This document shows positions 10,822-21,607 of a stretch of DNA of 64,000 nucleotides, in pieces. Below the pieces are notes generated by a model that saw only the letters and a list, made by a program, of their open reading frames with translations, was not told the origin of the DNA and did no database searches. Position numbers and translations under genes: made by a program. Numbering within the stretch: the stretch's first letter is position 1; each line of letters starts with the position of its first letter. Origin of the DNA: Cocos nucifera (Eukaryota; Streptophyta; Magnoliopsida; Arecales; Arecaceae); NCBI GenBank assembly GCA_006176705.1, contig QRFJ01001023.1, positions 248,001 through 312,000 of the forward strand. The letters are read 5' to 3'.

Positions 10822-11690
10822 ATGTCTGCGTCCAACCCATTGGCACGTATCCTGGACACACATAGACTGACTGGACCCAATTATAAAGATTGGCTCAGGA
10901 ACTACAAAATAGTTTTGGGTTCGAGAAGTTAACCCATGTATTGGACCAGGACCCTCCCACCTTACCAGCCCGTCCATCCATTGAACAGAGAGCGTCTCTG
11001 GAAAAATGGATAGACGAAGATAATAAGGCCAGATATTACATGTTGGGCTCGATGTCTGATGAGCTCCAGCGCCAACATGAAGATATCGGGACTGCTCGCC
11101 AAATGTTGGCTCACCTGCAGGAGATGTTTGGTGAACAGAGTCGCGCAGCCAAAGTATCAAGTCACGAAATGACTTTTTAAGGCTAAGATGCGTGATGGGC
11201 AGTCAGTCCAAGATCACTGTCTGACAATGATCAAGGACATGGAAGAGCTTGAGAAGCTCGGTGTGAAGTTAGACTTGGACCTGCAGAATGATATTATTCT
11301 GCAATCCTTGACTGATGCATATGGGCAATTCATCATGAATTACCACATGCATAAACTTCAAAATTCCTTGGCCGAATTAATGAATATGCTGGTTACCGCT
11401 GAGCTTTCTATGAAAGGTTCTAAAGGCTCAGTTCTTGCTATGGAACGGACTTCTTCCAAAAGAAAGTCTTATGGAAAGAAAAAGAAGTCTGCGAAAAAGC
11501 AGAAGGATGGAAGGAACAAAGAAGAAGAAGGCAGAGCCGAAGATGAAAGTCGCTGGCAAAGGAAAGTGTTTCCATTGCAACAGCGACGGCCATTGGAAGC
11601 GGAACTGCCCTACTTACCTGGCCACCCTGAAGAACAAGAAGGAAGGTCCTTCTGGAGGTATGCTCGTTATTGAGTCTAACCTTACGATTT
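10822..11690 (+). pseudogene. gag: gag of element A (broken)
   Basis: Gag would form the cytoplasmic particle that packages element RNA. I chose the ATG at 10822 because the following residues (MSASNPLARILDTHRL) match the gag starts of B and C. The UBN2/Gag-type body follows (YMLGSMSDELQRQHEDI, VQDHCLTMIKDMEELEKL, LQNSLAELMNMLVTAELS). A lysine-rich stretch leads to a complete CCHC zinc knuckle, CFHCNSDGHWKRNC, at 11567-11608. A one-base loss near 10920, a one-base gain near 11150 and a change near 11550 put the parts in different frames. Minus-strand ORFs here are shadows. Confidence 0.92.
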
Positions 11691-14600
11691 CTTCTGCATC
11701 CAGTTGGGTGCTTGACTCTGGTTCTAGTGCTCATCTGTGCACTTCCATGCAGGGTCTTGAGGATAGCAGGAGGCTGAGGGATGGAGACATGATCCTACGC
11801 ATCGGTAATGGAGCAAGAGTTGCTGCAGTAGCCGTGGGAACATACCCTCTTCGATTACCATCTGGTTTAGACTTAGTTTTGAAAGACTGTTATTATGTGC
11901 CTGCAGCTAGCAGGAATTTGATTTCTGTTTCATGCTTAGCACAAGAAGGCTATGTGATTACCTTCTTTAAGGACCATTGTAACATTCTTTATGAAAGAAA
12001 TAAAATTGCAAATGGTTTCCTTATTAATGGTCTTTATCAGCTACATATTGATGTACCTGTTCTAACTATCGAGCAAAACGTGAATGCCAAACGACCTAGG
12101 GATAGTCCAAACGACAGATATCTATGGCACCTGAGATTAGGTCATATAGCAGAAGATAGGATCAACAAATTGGAGAAAAATGGGCTATTGAGTCCATTGA
12201 CTTTCGAGTCATATCCAACTTGTGAATCTTGTCTTCAAGGCAAAATGACTAAACTCCCTTTTGTTGGACATGGGGAGAGGGCCACAGATCTCCTTGCCCT
12301 AGTACATACTGATGTGTGCGGCCCATTTGATGTGCCGGCTAGAGGCAATTTTGTCTACTTCATTACCTTTACCGATGATCTGTCTAGGTATGGGTATGTG
12401 TATCTTATGAGACACAAGTCTGAAGCTTTTGAAAAGTTCAAAGAATTCAGACATGAAGTAGAAAAATAAACTGAAAAACCCATTAAGGTTCTTCGATCAG
12501 ATCGAGGAGGTGAATACCTTAGCCGGAAAATTCCTAGACTATCTAAAGGAAAATGGCATAGTCTCTCAATGGACTCCACCAGGAACACCTCAACTCAACG
12601 GAGTTTCAGAATGGAGAAATCGGACCCTATTGGATATGGTTCGATCCATGATGAGCTTCACAGACCTCCCTGATTTTCTTTGGGGACACTCATTGTTAAC
12701 TTCAATTTATCTACTGAATAGGGTTTCCTCTAAAACCGTTCCTACCACACCGTATGAGATATGGCACGGTAAGAAACCAAGTCTGAGTCATCTCAGAATT
12801 TGGGGTTGTCCGGCTCATGTCAAAAGACAACAAGCGGACAAGTTAGAGTTTAGGTCCTTTAGAGCTCGATTCATAGGATATCCTAAAGAGTCATTAGGAT
12901 ACTATTTCTACATTCCAGAAGACCACAATGTGATTGTGAGTCGACATGCCATCTTTCTTGAAAAATAGTTTATTCAAGATAGCGGCATTGGAAAGCAGAT
13001 TAAGCTTGATGAGAAAGTCTCACAAGTACAACGAGCTAAGGACCAATTGGAACCAAATCAGGTTGAGCCAATAAGAACACTACCTCCTCCACCTCGTAGA
13101 TCGGAAAAGAGTTTTCCCATCCCCCTGAAGAGATACTTAGGTATTATTTCAGAGGAAGTAGAGGAAAATGTTCCTCGTAGGTAATGGTGCTCATGGTGAT
13201 GATCCCAAAACCTACAACGAGGCGATATCAGATATCGACTCCGAGAAATGGCTAGAGGCAATGCAGTCAGAAATTGACTCGATGCACTCAAACCAAGTCT
13301 GGACCTTGGTAGATCCACCAGAAGGTATAGTACCTATTGGGTGTAAATGGATCTTCAAGAGAAAGATTGGTGCAGATGGGAATGTGGAGACATTCAAGGC
13401 TAGACTAGTGGCAAAAGGTTATAGTCAACGCGAAGGCATTGACTATCAGGATACCTTTTCCCCAGTGGCTATGCTAAAATCCATCCGCACATTGCTTGCC
13501 GTTGCAGCCTATTTCGATTATGAAATATGGCAAATGGACGTGAAAACGGCATTCTTAAATGGATATCTTGAGGAAGATATCTATATGGAACAGCCGCTAG
13601 GTTTCACATCCAGTGATACTGATCACAAGGTTTGCAAGCTGCAAAGGTCCATATATGGACTTAAGCAAGCATCTCGGAGCTGGAACACTCATTTCAATGA
13701 TGTGATCAAAATGTTTGGTTTCATCAAAAATGAAGAGGAACCATGTGTTTTCAAAAAGGTCAGTGGGAGCGCTGTTGTCTTCCTCGTATTGTACGTGGAT
13801 GACATCCTCCTTATTGGGAATGATATTCCCATGATGACAACAGTCAAATTATGGTTGTCCAAGGAATTCTCCATGAAAGACCTAGGTGAAGCATCCTTTA
13901 TTCTAGGAATTAAGGTCTATAGGGATAGACCGAATAGGATGCTAGGACTTTCACAGAAGATGTACATAGAGAAAGTACTAAAGAGGTTTAGTATGGAAAA
14001 AACTCTAAGAGGGGATTAATACCCTTCAGACATGGTATTCATCTTTCCAAGAAGATGTGCCCCAGCACACCTGAGGAAATAGAACGCATGAGCAAGATCC
14101 CTTATGCTTCTGCAATAGGGAGCCTCATGTATGCCATGCTATGTACACGACCTGATATAGCCCATGCTGTGAGTGTCACAAGCAGATATCAGTCAAATCC
14201 AGGTGAAGAACACTGGACTTCTGTGAAATGTATCCTTAAGTACTTGAGAAGAACTAAGGATATGATGTTGGTCTTTGGTAATGGAGAACTCCAAGTCCAG
14301 GGATACACAGACTCGGATTTCATGTCCGATGATATAGATGATCGAAAGTCGACATCTGGGAGTCTGTTTGTGTGCAATGGTGGTGCTGTCAGCTGGAAAG
14401 AGTTTCCAAGCAAACGGTGATAGCAGATTCCACCATGGAAGCAGAATATATCGCTGCATCAGAGGCTGCGAAGGAAGCATTCTGGTACAAGAAGTTTGCT
14501 GCAGAAATTCGGAGTAATGCCATCAGATGCCATTCCTCTATACTGCGACAACAATGGTGCCATAGCCCTTGCTAAGGAGCCGAGGTCTCACCAGAAATCC

Positions 14601-14780
14601 AAGCATATTGAGCGGCGATACCACCTCATCCGCGATTACCTCGAGAAGGGTTACGTCGAGGTCAAGAGAGTCAACTCCACAGATAATGTGGCAGACCCAC
14701 TTACAAAGCCGTTGGGCCAGCAGAAGATCGAAGCCCACCTTGAGAAGATGGGACTTAGACTTGTAGCCAATTGGCTTTAG
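11691..14780 (+). pseudogene. pol: pol of element A: protease, integrase, RT, RNase H (broken)
   Basis: Copia-order polyprotein. The protease has the active-site DSG (LDSGSSAH, Asp at 11714). The integrase has a zinc-binding GAG-pre-integrase region (LWHLRLGHI) and a core with HTDVCGPF and DDLSRYGYVYLM. RT contains KWIFKRKIGADG, QMDVKTAFLNG and the catalytic YVDD (13792-13803). RNase H has YTDSDF and STMEAEYIA and ends in VANWL at 14780. Breaks: a private TAA at 12467-12469, a TAG at 12966-12968 shared in position with B and C, and frame changes near 13175, 14015, 14400 and 14510. Catalytic residues otherwise look intact, in keeping with recent insertion. Confidence 0.95.
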
Positions 14781-14783
14781 GAC

Positions 14784-14794
14784 AAGTGGGAGAT
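14784..14794 (+). other. Polypurine tract of A
   Basis: AAGTGGGAGAT directly before the 3' LTR primes plus-strand DNA synthesis in copia elements. D has the same tract at 34832-34842. Confidence 0.9.
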
Positions 14795-17039
14795 TGTTAG
14801 ATATATGTGCCCTAGAAGCCAGAATTGGCTGACACTTGTAATACACTTCTAGGGGCAAAATTATAATTTTGACTATAATCAATAAAATGGGTTATTTTCT
14901 ATCACATATGTGTATTTAGTGTCTGTGATACATCCTTTGAGTTAATGGTAATGATAATTCATATTTTCAAGAGTTGAAAATTTAAGACATGAATAATCAT
15001 TATTAACTCATAAAATGCTCCCGACCATAGGATCATCACGAGGATGGTGATTGATCCGGAAAGGTTGGTGTACAATCGCTTCTCTTTAGTAGATGAGTCT
15101 TGAGTCTACGGTGTGGAGACACCGGAGCGAGAGTACAGGTACTCGTTAGAGAACGAGGGCACTGAGCGTGACCACCTCGAGTAGTCATTAGGGAGTCTAC
15201 CTTCTCGTCAATGACTGACTCGATGCTGCAGTAGTGTGTCTGGTTCTTTGACCTGAGGTGCATCGGCAGTTCACCTTGAGGGTGTTATAGTTTGACTACA
15301 CCATTACTCGGTCTCCTAGCCATATGGAACCCTGAGGTGTATGTTGGCTATAGCATGTTCATTGTAGGAACTGGATTGGCATCAAGATGGAATCTATCTA
15401 CCTCGGTGGTAGAGGAGCAGCCCTATGATGATCATGAGAATCAAGTCCAGAAGTCCATGGCCATGGCAGAGTGAAATAATAGAAAGAGTTTCTATTTAGA
15501 TTTTCACATCGGACTTCGAATCGAATGATTACATCATATGACAGAAACTAGGGTTTGACGAGTTTCACCTTAACCCTAATCTGATCGGGGCTCAAGATAG
15601 AAGAACTTAATCACACAGGTAGCTGCACCAAGAGGTTCGCATTCAGCTCTGATGGGTTGCCACCATATACTGCTAGGTGTCACTGGTGGATTTTGGGAGC
15701 AATTAGAATGATTTAGATGATCGATCATTCTAGCTGTTCGAATCAGAAGAGTTCTGATCCATCGAAAGGAGTTTCGATGATGTCGATGATAGAGATCATG
15801 ACATATCCCATTACCATACAGAACTGAACCTAACTGGGTCACACAAACAAGGGTTTGAATCTGGTGATCATCAATTGAACTGATCCAGTTCAATTGATCT
15901 GAATGAGATTCAATTAGGTTCAAGAAAATCGTGCTAGCACTCGATTGAACCTAACGTTCTTCTTTTACTATCATAAATAAGTTGTCCTGTCTGAGCCAAA
16001 GGAGTTTGTGCTCAATCAGAGGCCTTCATATGGTCTGACTGGAGGTTGTCCAAGTCAGAAAAGGTTGTCTTATTTTGTAAGACATTACCTGCCATTTTTG
16101 GTCACCTGCCATTTCTTGTTCTTTGACTTTGGTCAAAAGTCTACCTTTGACTGGTCAAATGTTGACCATTGACACTTTGACTTTTGACCACATGTCATGC
16201 ACCTATTGGAGAGCTGGTGGGGGCCTGTCCCCCTGCCAGAACCTGGCAAGGAAGAGGGCGCACGCCACCCTTGGCGTGTGCCCAAGTTGGAGGCGCCTAG
16301 GAGTCCTTGTTGGACAAGGACTCCATCTCCTTTTTGGATTCCAATTAGAGTTCTCCTAAGAACCAACTTTGACTGGTCTTAGGCACCCTCTAAGGAGGAA
16401 TCCAGGGGACTCTATTCCCACCAATCAGATTTAGATCTGATTTCACAAAGGAGTTGTGATTGGTTGGGAAGAAGAGGAGTTGGATCACAGCTTAGTCTAT
16501 AAATAAGACCCTGCGCCCAACTCAAGAAAAAATTTGAAGTGATTGAAAGGAATCACAATTCTCCATGCCCAAGGCCTTTTCTCCTCTCCTCCTCCATGCC
16601 AAAGCATCTTCTCCCTCTCCTCTCCATGTCCAAAAGAGTTTTGGTTCTTGGTTGGTGCAATCCAGATCAAAGAAAGGCGACTGAAAGCTAGAAGGCTGCA
16701 CTGCTGCAAAGGATGACTACTGATCTTCAAAAGGAGTTTTGAAGATCCTTCAGATCAGATCCAGATCTAATTTTTGGAGACATGATAGAGAAGAAAAGGA
16801 TCTCCAGATCCAGCTCGAGTGGATACCGGTAGAGGCCAGGCACTTGCGTGGCTAGATCCAGAACCTTCTGCTACATTTGATTTAATTTATCTAGATTTTA
16901 TTTTATTTTTAAAATAATAATAATCAGATCTAAAATATCTCAGATCTGATTAGGATCAAAGAAAAAAAATTTTGAAATATATCTCTTGATTTGATCAGAT
17001 CTGAACGAACCTGGTCCGAGAAATCAGGATTTCTCTTCA
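14795..17039 (+). repeat. 3' LTR of element A
   Basis: 2245 bp, nearly identical to the 5' LTR. The main difference is a loss of about 51 bp near 16875, between ATTCTGCTACA- and TTGATTTAAT-like sequence. It keeps the W-box cluster (16123-16189), the second foldback and the TATA box (16498-16505). Confidence 0.95.
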
Positions 17040-17044
17040 TATAA

Positions 17045-17625
17045 ACCATAGTAAACTGGGCATTATGAAGACCCTCACCAATCAAGATGTGCCATGCTAG
17101 ATGAATTGATGATTTTGCCCCTTGGACCACATTTTTTTGCTGTGGACCCTTTAATGGTCCATGGTGTGGCACACTGGGTTTCGATCCACCATGGATTGCA
17201 GGGGAATTGACGTCATCCTGATGTTTGCCAAATAGTGGAGCTAGGCTGGGCTATTTTTTGCACATGTGGGTTGGCTTCGACCGAGTGCTGGTGGATCAGG
17301 CAGTGGGGCCGATTTTCTCTAGATCAAACCAAGTTTGTTGGACCGATTGGTTTGGTTGATTTTCCCTAGATCAAACCAAGTTTGCTAGATCGGCTAGTTG
17401 GGCCGACCCATTGGTCTAAATTATTTTTTTATTTAAACTTTTAACTTTTATTTTTTTCTATTTTAGCTCCGATTTGAGTCAAATTTGATTCATTTGAACC
17501 CATAAATTGAACTCTTCGTATTAATAATTTTTTCCTTATCAAAAATCAATAAAAATATTAATTTTTTAATTAAATATTAAATATTATATTTTTTAATATT
17601 TTATTTATGAATTTATGATAGCTAT
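17045..17625 (-). mobile_element. Athila-like 3' LTR of element G, proximal U3 part
   Basis: Reading the minus strand down from 17625 continues the LTR that starts at 37786. It aligns in order with H: TTTTTATTGAT, then an AAGAGTTCAATTT-like block, then AAATTTGACTCAAAT against AAATTTCAAGCAAAA, then GATGACGTCAA against GCTGACGTCAG. Similarity is clear but far from identity, so G and H are different subfamilies. B was inserted at its start and A at its lower edge. No gene is present. Confidence 0.65.
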
Positions 17626-19004
17626 TATTAGATGTGTATCCTAGAAGTCAGATTGGTCGATACTTGTAATATACTTTCTAGGAGCATTTTTATAATTTTG
17701 ATTAAAAATTAAGAAAGAATTATTTTTTTCTATCACATTATATATAAAGTATCTATGATACATACTTTGAGTTAATGAAAATGATAATGCATATTTTCAA
17801 GAGTTAAAAATTTAAGACATGTATTATCATAATTAATTCATAAACTGCTTTCGATAGTAGGATCATCATGAAGATGGTGATCGATCTAAAAAATTGATGT
17901 ACGATCATTTTCTTAGGATAGATGAGTCTTGAGTCTATAGAATGGAGATACCAGAGTGAGAGTACAGGTACTCATTGAGAATGAGGGCAATAAACATGAC
18001 CATCTCGAGCAGTCATAAGAAAGTCCACCTTTTATCGATGACTAGCTTAATGTTGTAGTTGTGTGTTTGGTTCTTTGACTTAAGATATATCGATAGTTCA
18101 TCTTGAGTGTGTTATAGTTTGACTACACCATAAGTTCATCTCCTAGCCATTCAAAATTCTGAGATATATGTTGGTTATAGCATGTTCATTATAAAAATTG
18201 GATCGCAATAATAGAAGATCTATCTACCTTGATAGATGAGGAATAGTCCTATGATGGTCATGAGATTGAGTTCTTAAGCTCATGGCCATGGCAGAGTAAA
18301 ATAATAGAAAAGAGTTTTCTATTAGGATTTCACATCAAACTTAAATCGAATGATTAATTTATATGATGGGTGTTGGGTTTGATGAGTTCACCTTAACCCT
18401 AATCCTATTGAAGCTCATGATAGAGGAATCCAATCACATAGGTAGCTGCACCAAGAGGTTCATATTCAGTTCTAATGGGTTACCACCATATACTGCTAAC
18501 TGTCATTGGTGGATTTTGGGAGCAATTAGAATTATCTTGATGAGCGACAATTCTAATTGGATGAATCGAAAGAGTTCTAGTCCATCAAAAGATATTCCGA
18601 TGATGGAGATCATGACATATCTCATTACCATATAAAACTAAATCTAACTGGATTCCACAAATAAGGATTTGGATCTAGATGTCATCAATTAGGATAATCC
18701 AGTTTGATTTATTTGGATTAGATCCAATCAGGTTCAAGAAAATAGTGCTAGCACACGATTGAGCCTGACTTTCTCCTTCTATCTTTATTCTAGTTCATCT
18801 TGACTGAGTCAAATTAGATTTGGCTCATCCAAAAACCCTGTATGGATTTGTCTTAATTTAATTGGAGCTTGTCCAGGTTAGATAGAGGCTTGTCCTAGCC
18901 TGATTTGAGCTTTTCCTAAAGAGTTTAGGGCTTGTCTTAAAATAACCAAAGGACGTCAGGACAAGGGATTGTTTGACCTGATATTTGCACAAATTAAAGG
19001 AGGA

Positions 19005-19041
19005 GACATGCACCCCTATAATTCATCTAGGGGTGCATGTC
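19005..19041. repeat. U3 foldback 1 of B
   Basis: Arms GACATGCACCCCT (19005-19017) and AGGGGTGCATGTC (19029-19041) are perfectly complementary over 13 bp. In the 3' LTR the arms are ACATGCACCCCC (26872-26883) and GGGGGTGCATGT (26896-26907): the inner T-A pair is C-G there, and pairing is kept. Confidence 0.85.
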
Positions 19042-19253
19042 CCAAGGTGATTTTACATGAAGAAAAGAGGGCACACTCCCCCATATGGCATGCACCATTG
19101 GTGGATAAGCATGGGATTGTTTGAGTGGGTCAAACACCTAGAGATAAGAGACTTGTGCCATTCCATCCCTATCCCTTTTTTCTCCACGCCATTTCTAATG
19201 TATTTTGTGCAAAAAAATTATGAAGAAAATAAAGGGGGCATGGGTTATGGTGT

Positions 19254-19302
19254 GGAGTCCTTGTGCTTTAAGCAAAAGGGTTGCTTAAAGCACCAGGACT
19301 CC
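19254..19302. repeat. U3 foldback 2 of B
   Basis: GGAGTCCT plus GTGCTTTAAGC on the left pair with GCTTAAAGCAC plus AGGACTCC on the right. This gives 19 pairs with a single T/C mismatch and a 9-base loop. The foldback ends 17 bp before the TATA box. The 3' LTR copy is at about 27121-27170. Confidence 0.85.
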
Positions 19303-19895
19303 AGGGCTGTGCATAGGTCTATAAATAGACTCTGATCAAAGATGTTTGATAATTCCATTCTCTCTATAGCAAAGCCCTATCTCTTCCTCTACCTCTATGC
19401 CCCCTCTTCTAAATCTCCTCCCTCTTCTCCATGCCTAAGGAGTTGGGCATTTCAGCGACCCAAAGTTGAGAGTAGCTAGCGCAAAGACAAGACAAGAAGA
19501 CCCTATTCGTGAGACAAACACATAGCCTTCGAAGATTATTTTGAAGGCCTTTCAGATTGATTCCAGAACTAATTTTTAGAGATCAAATCTAGTAGGAGAC
19601 GACATCCAAATCTAACTTGAGTAGACTTCGATAGAGTCTGGTTACGTGCGTGGCTAGATCCAGAATCTCGAAGTACAATTAGATCATTGGTAGGGTAAAA
19701 CATTTACTCAAATTAGGTAATAATAGTTGTTACAAGTTCTAATTTAATTTTAGTTTTTGATATTTAGATCAATCTAATCAAACCTAAGAATGCTTAGACC
19801 TAATAAGATCTATAGAAAAAAAATTTAAAATTTTTACTTTAGATCTGATCAGATTAGATCGATCCTGTCTCAGGAAAACTAGATTTTTCTTCAAC

Positions 19896-19908
19896 TAGCA
19901 TCAAAGCT
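19896..19908 (+). other. Decayed primer binding site of B
   Basis: TAGCATCAAAGCT stands where A has TGGTATCAGAGCC. Confidence 0.8.
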
Positions 19909-21607
19909 ATGTTTGTAGTTCTTCATATCAAATTTTGATTTGATTTTAATTTTATATATGATCTGATATGCATGATTTTAGATATTACATGAGATGTAAA
20001 TAGATATGAAATTAGTTAGTTAATTTTTAAAATTAATATATATGATATATATGATGCATTTCTAGACTAGGTTTATAGAACTATTCTATAAATTACCTAG
20101 AATAAATTTTTTTTGATGTGATTAATTAAAAAATTATTTTTAAATATTATGTTAGATATAATTAGATCTGAAACATGCATGTATGGTTTTAATTTTGATA
20201 TATGTGATATATACAAAACATGCATAGTTTAAATCTTTGTTTATATATGAGATATATGTATTAGATTAAAATTATTTTGTAGTATAATTAAAATTTTTTA
20301 TTAAGACACTCTCCTTGGCCATCTGTTCATAAGAGTAAGAAGGGTTTCAAGGCCCTCTCTTTTCATTCGATGGGGTGCTTTTATGACGTGTAGGGGTGCT
20401 GCATATTTGTCCTTAATCAAAAATCAAAATTTACTTTCCTGCAAAACCTTAGATCCTAAAATCCTTGGATCTTTAATGCATATTTTATTTATAAATTCTA
20501 AACTTAATTAATAATTAAGTTTATAAAATTAATTAAGTCTAAAAATTATGAATTTTTAGATCTAAGATATTTTCATAAAATATGGGTTTGGGTATGGGTA
20601 GCTAAATTAAGTCAAGTGGTTGATTAAATCGAATCAAGAGTTGGTTAGGTGGGATCAAAATGATTTAGAATTGATTAGCCGATTAGATGTAAGTTTTGGT
20701 CAAAGTCGACTCACAACCACATGTGGTTGATTAAGTTAAGACCTAATTTGGCTCTACGATTCGAGCCTTGGATTGTAGGCTAATCCAATTGATTTTGGTT
20801 TGATAATTTGGTGTCTAAGATAAGTTTAGCAGATATGATTGATTGATTTTTAATTAGAAGCTACTCGATCTGAATGCATTTACGTCAAGTTAATGGCATA
20901 TCCCTTCCACTAGTCTCACTTACCTGGCCATTTGGGTCAATCCAGTTCTGTTTTGAGGTGGCTAATAATTTTAGCTAACCCATCTCACTAAGTTAGTCAT
21001 AAATGCTATGACTAAGTCAAGTTTAGTCTAAGAGATCTAAATTAAATCTTCCTAAGAAAATATTAAGCCATAGATCTTCCACCATTGTGGATGTGTGGGC
21101 TTTTTCCGAGGTTGATTATTCTCGACTGGATATAGTGGTTCAGTTGCACTAAAAAGATGCAACTACTTCTATTAGGCATTGGATGCTACAGATTGGAGGA
21201 TGGGTTAGGCTCAATATTTTGAATATGGTGAGGGGCCCAACTACGAATCCAGTTCGTGTAAATGATGGGTCTGACTTAACTAAGAAGTGGAGCAATATTT
21301 TGGATACGATGAGTTTCATGAATTAGAGATCAAGTTTGGGTGCACCATATTTAGAAAAATATTGAACAAGAGTTATCCATCCATCAGCTGACCCATCATC
21401 AATAACTGTTAGGTGAGGTGGTGAGCCAATCGATGGGACCACACCATCCACTAAAAATCTTTGATCGTGGAAATTTTCATCTCTACCAAGAAAGTATAGA
21501 AATTCGAGAAAATAGTGGGATCCTAATTTATTTAAAAATAAAATTTTTAAATAAATTGGTTAAGTCTAATTATGAATCTAACTAGAAACTTTGACTCTCT
21601 GTAGGAA
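19909..21607 (+). other. Non-coding leader of B
   Basis: Homologous to the leader of A, with the paired hairpin arms TCATAAGAG (20327-20335) and CTTTTATGA (20378-20386). No open frame. Confidence 0.75.

Larger units (their letters stand above)
6658..17039 (+). mobile_element. Complete long-LTR Ty1/copia retrotransposon (element A)
   Basis: Two LTRs starting TGTTAG and ending CTTCA bound an interior of about 5.8 kb with the copia order gag-protease-integrase-RT-RNase H. The flanks are TATAG (6653-6657) and TATAA (17040-17044), a 5-bp target duplication with one difference. Apart from one deletion of about 51 bp, the LTRs differ by only a few tens of bases over 2.2 kb by eye, so this is the youngest of the A/B/C family here. 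Coding is interrupted by several frameshifts and stops, so it could move only with help from another copy. It lies inside the LTR of Athila-like element G. Confidence 0.95.
17626..19893 (+). repeat. 5' LTR of element B
   Basis: 2268 bp. The canonical TG start has become TA (TATTAGATG) and the end is TTCTTCA. It contains two perfect or near-perfect foldbacks (19005-19041 and 19254-19302) directly upstream of the TATA box at 19320-19327. It lacks the dense W-box cluster of A. Confidence 0.92.

Noticed and set aside
11438..11734. Minus-strand ORFs opposite gag and pol of A, B, C and D
   Set aside because: They are shadows of coding sequence on the plus strand; each disappears in the related copies.
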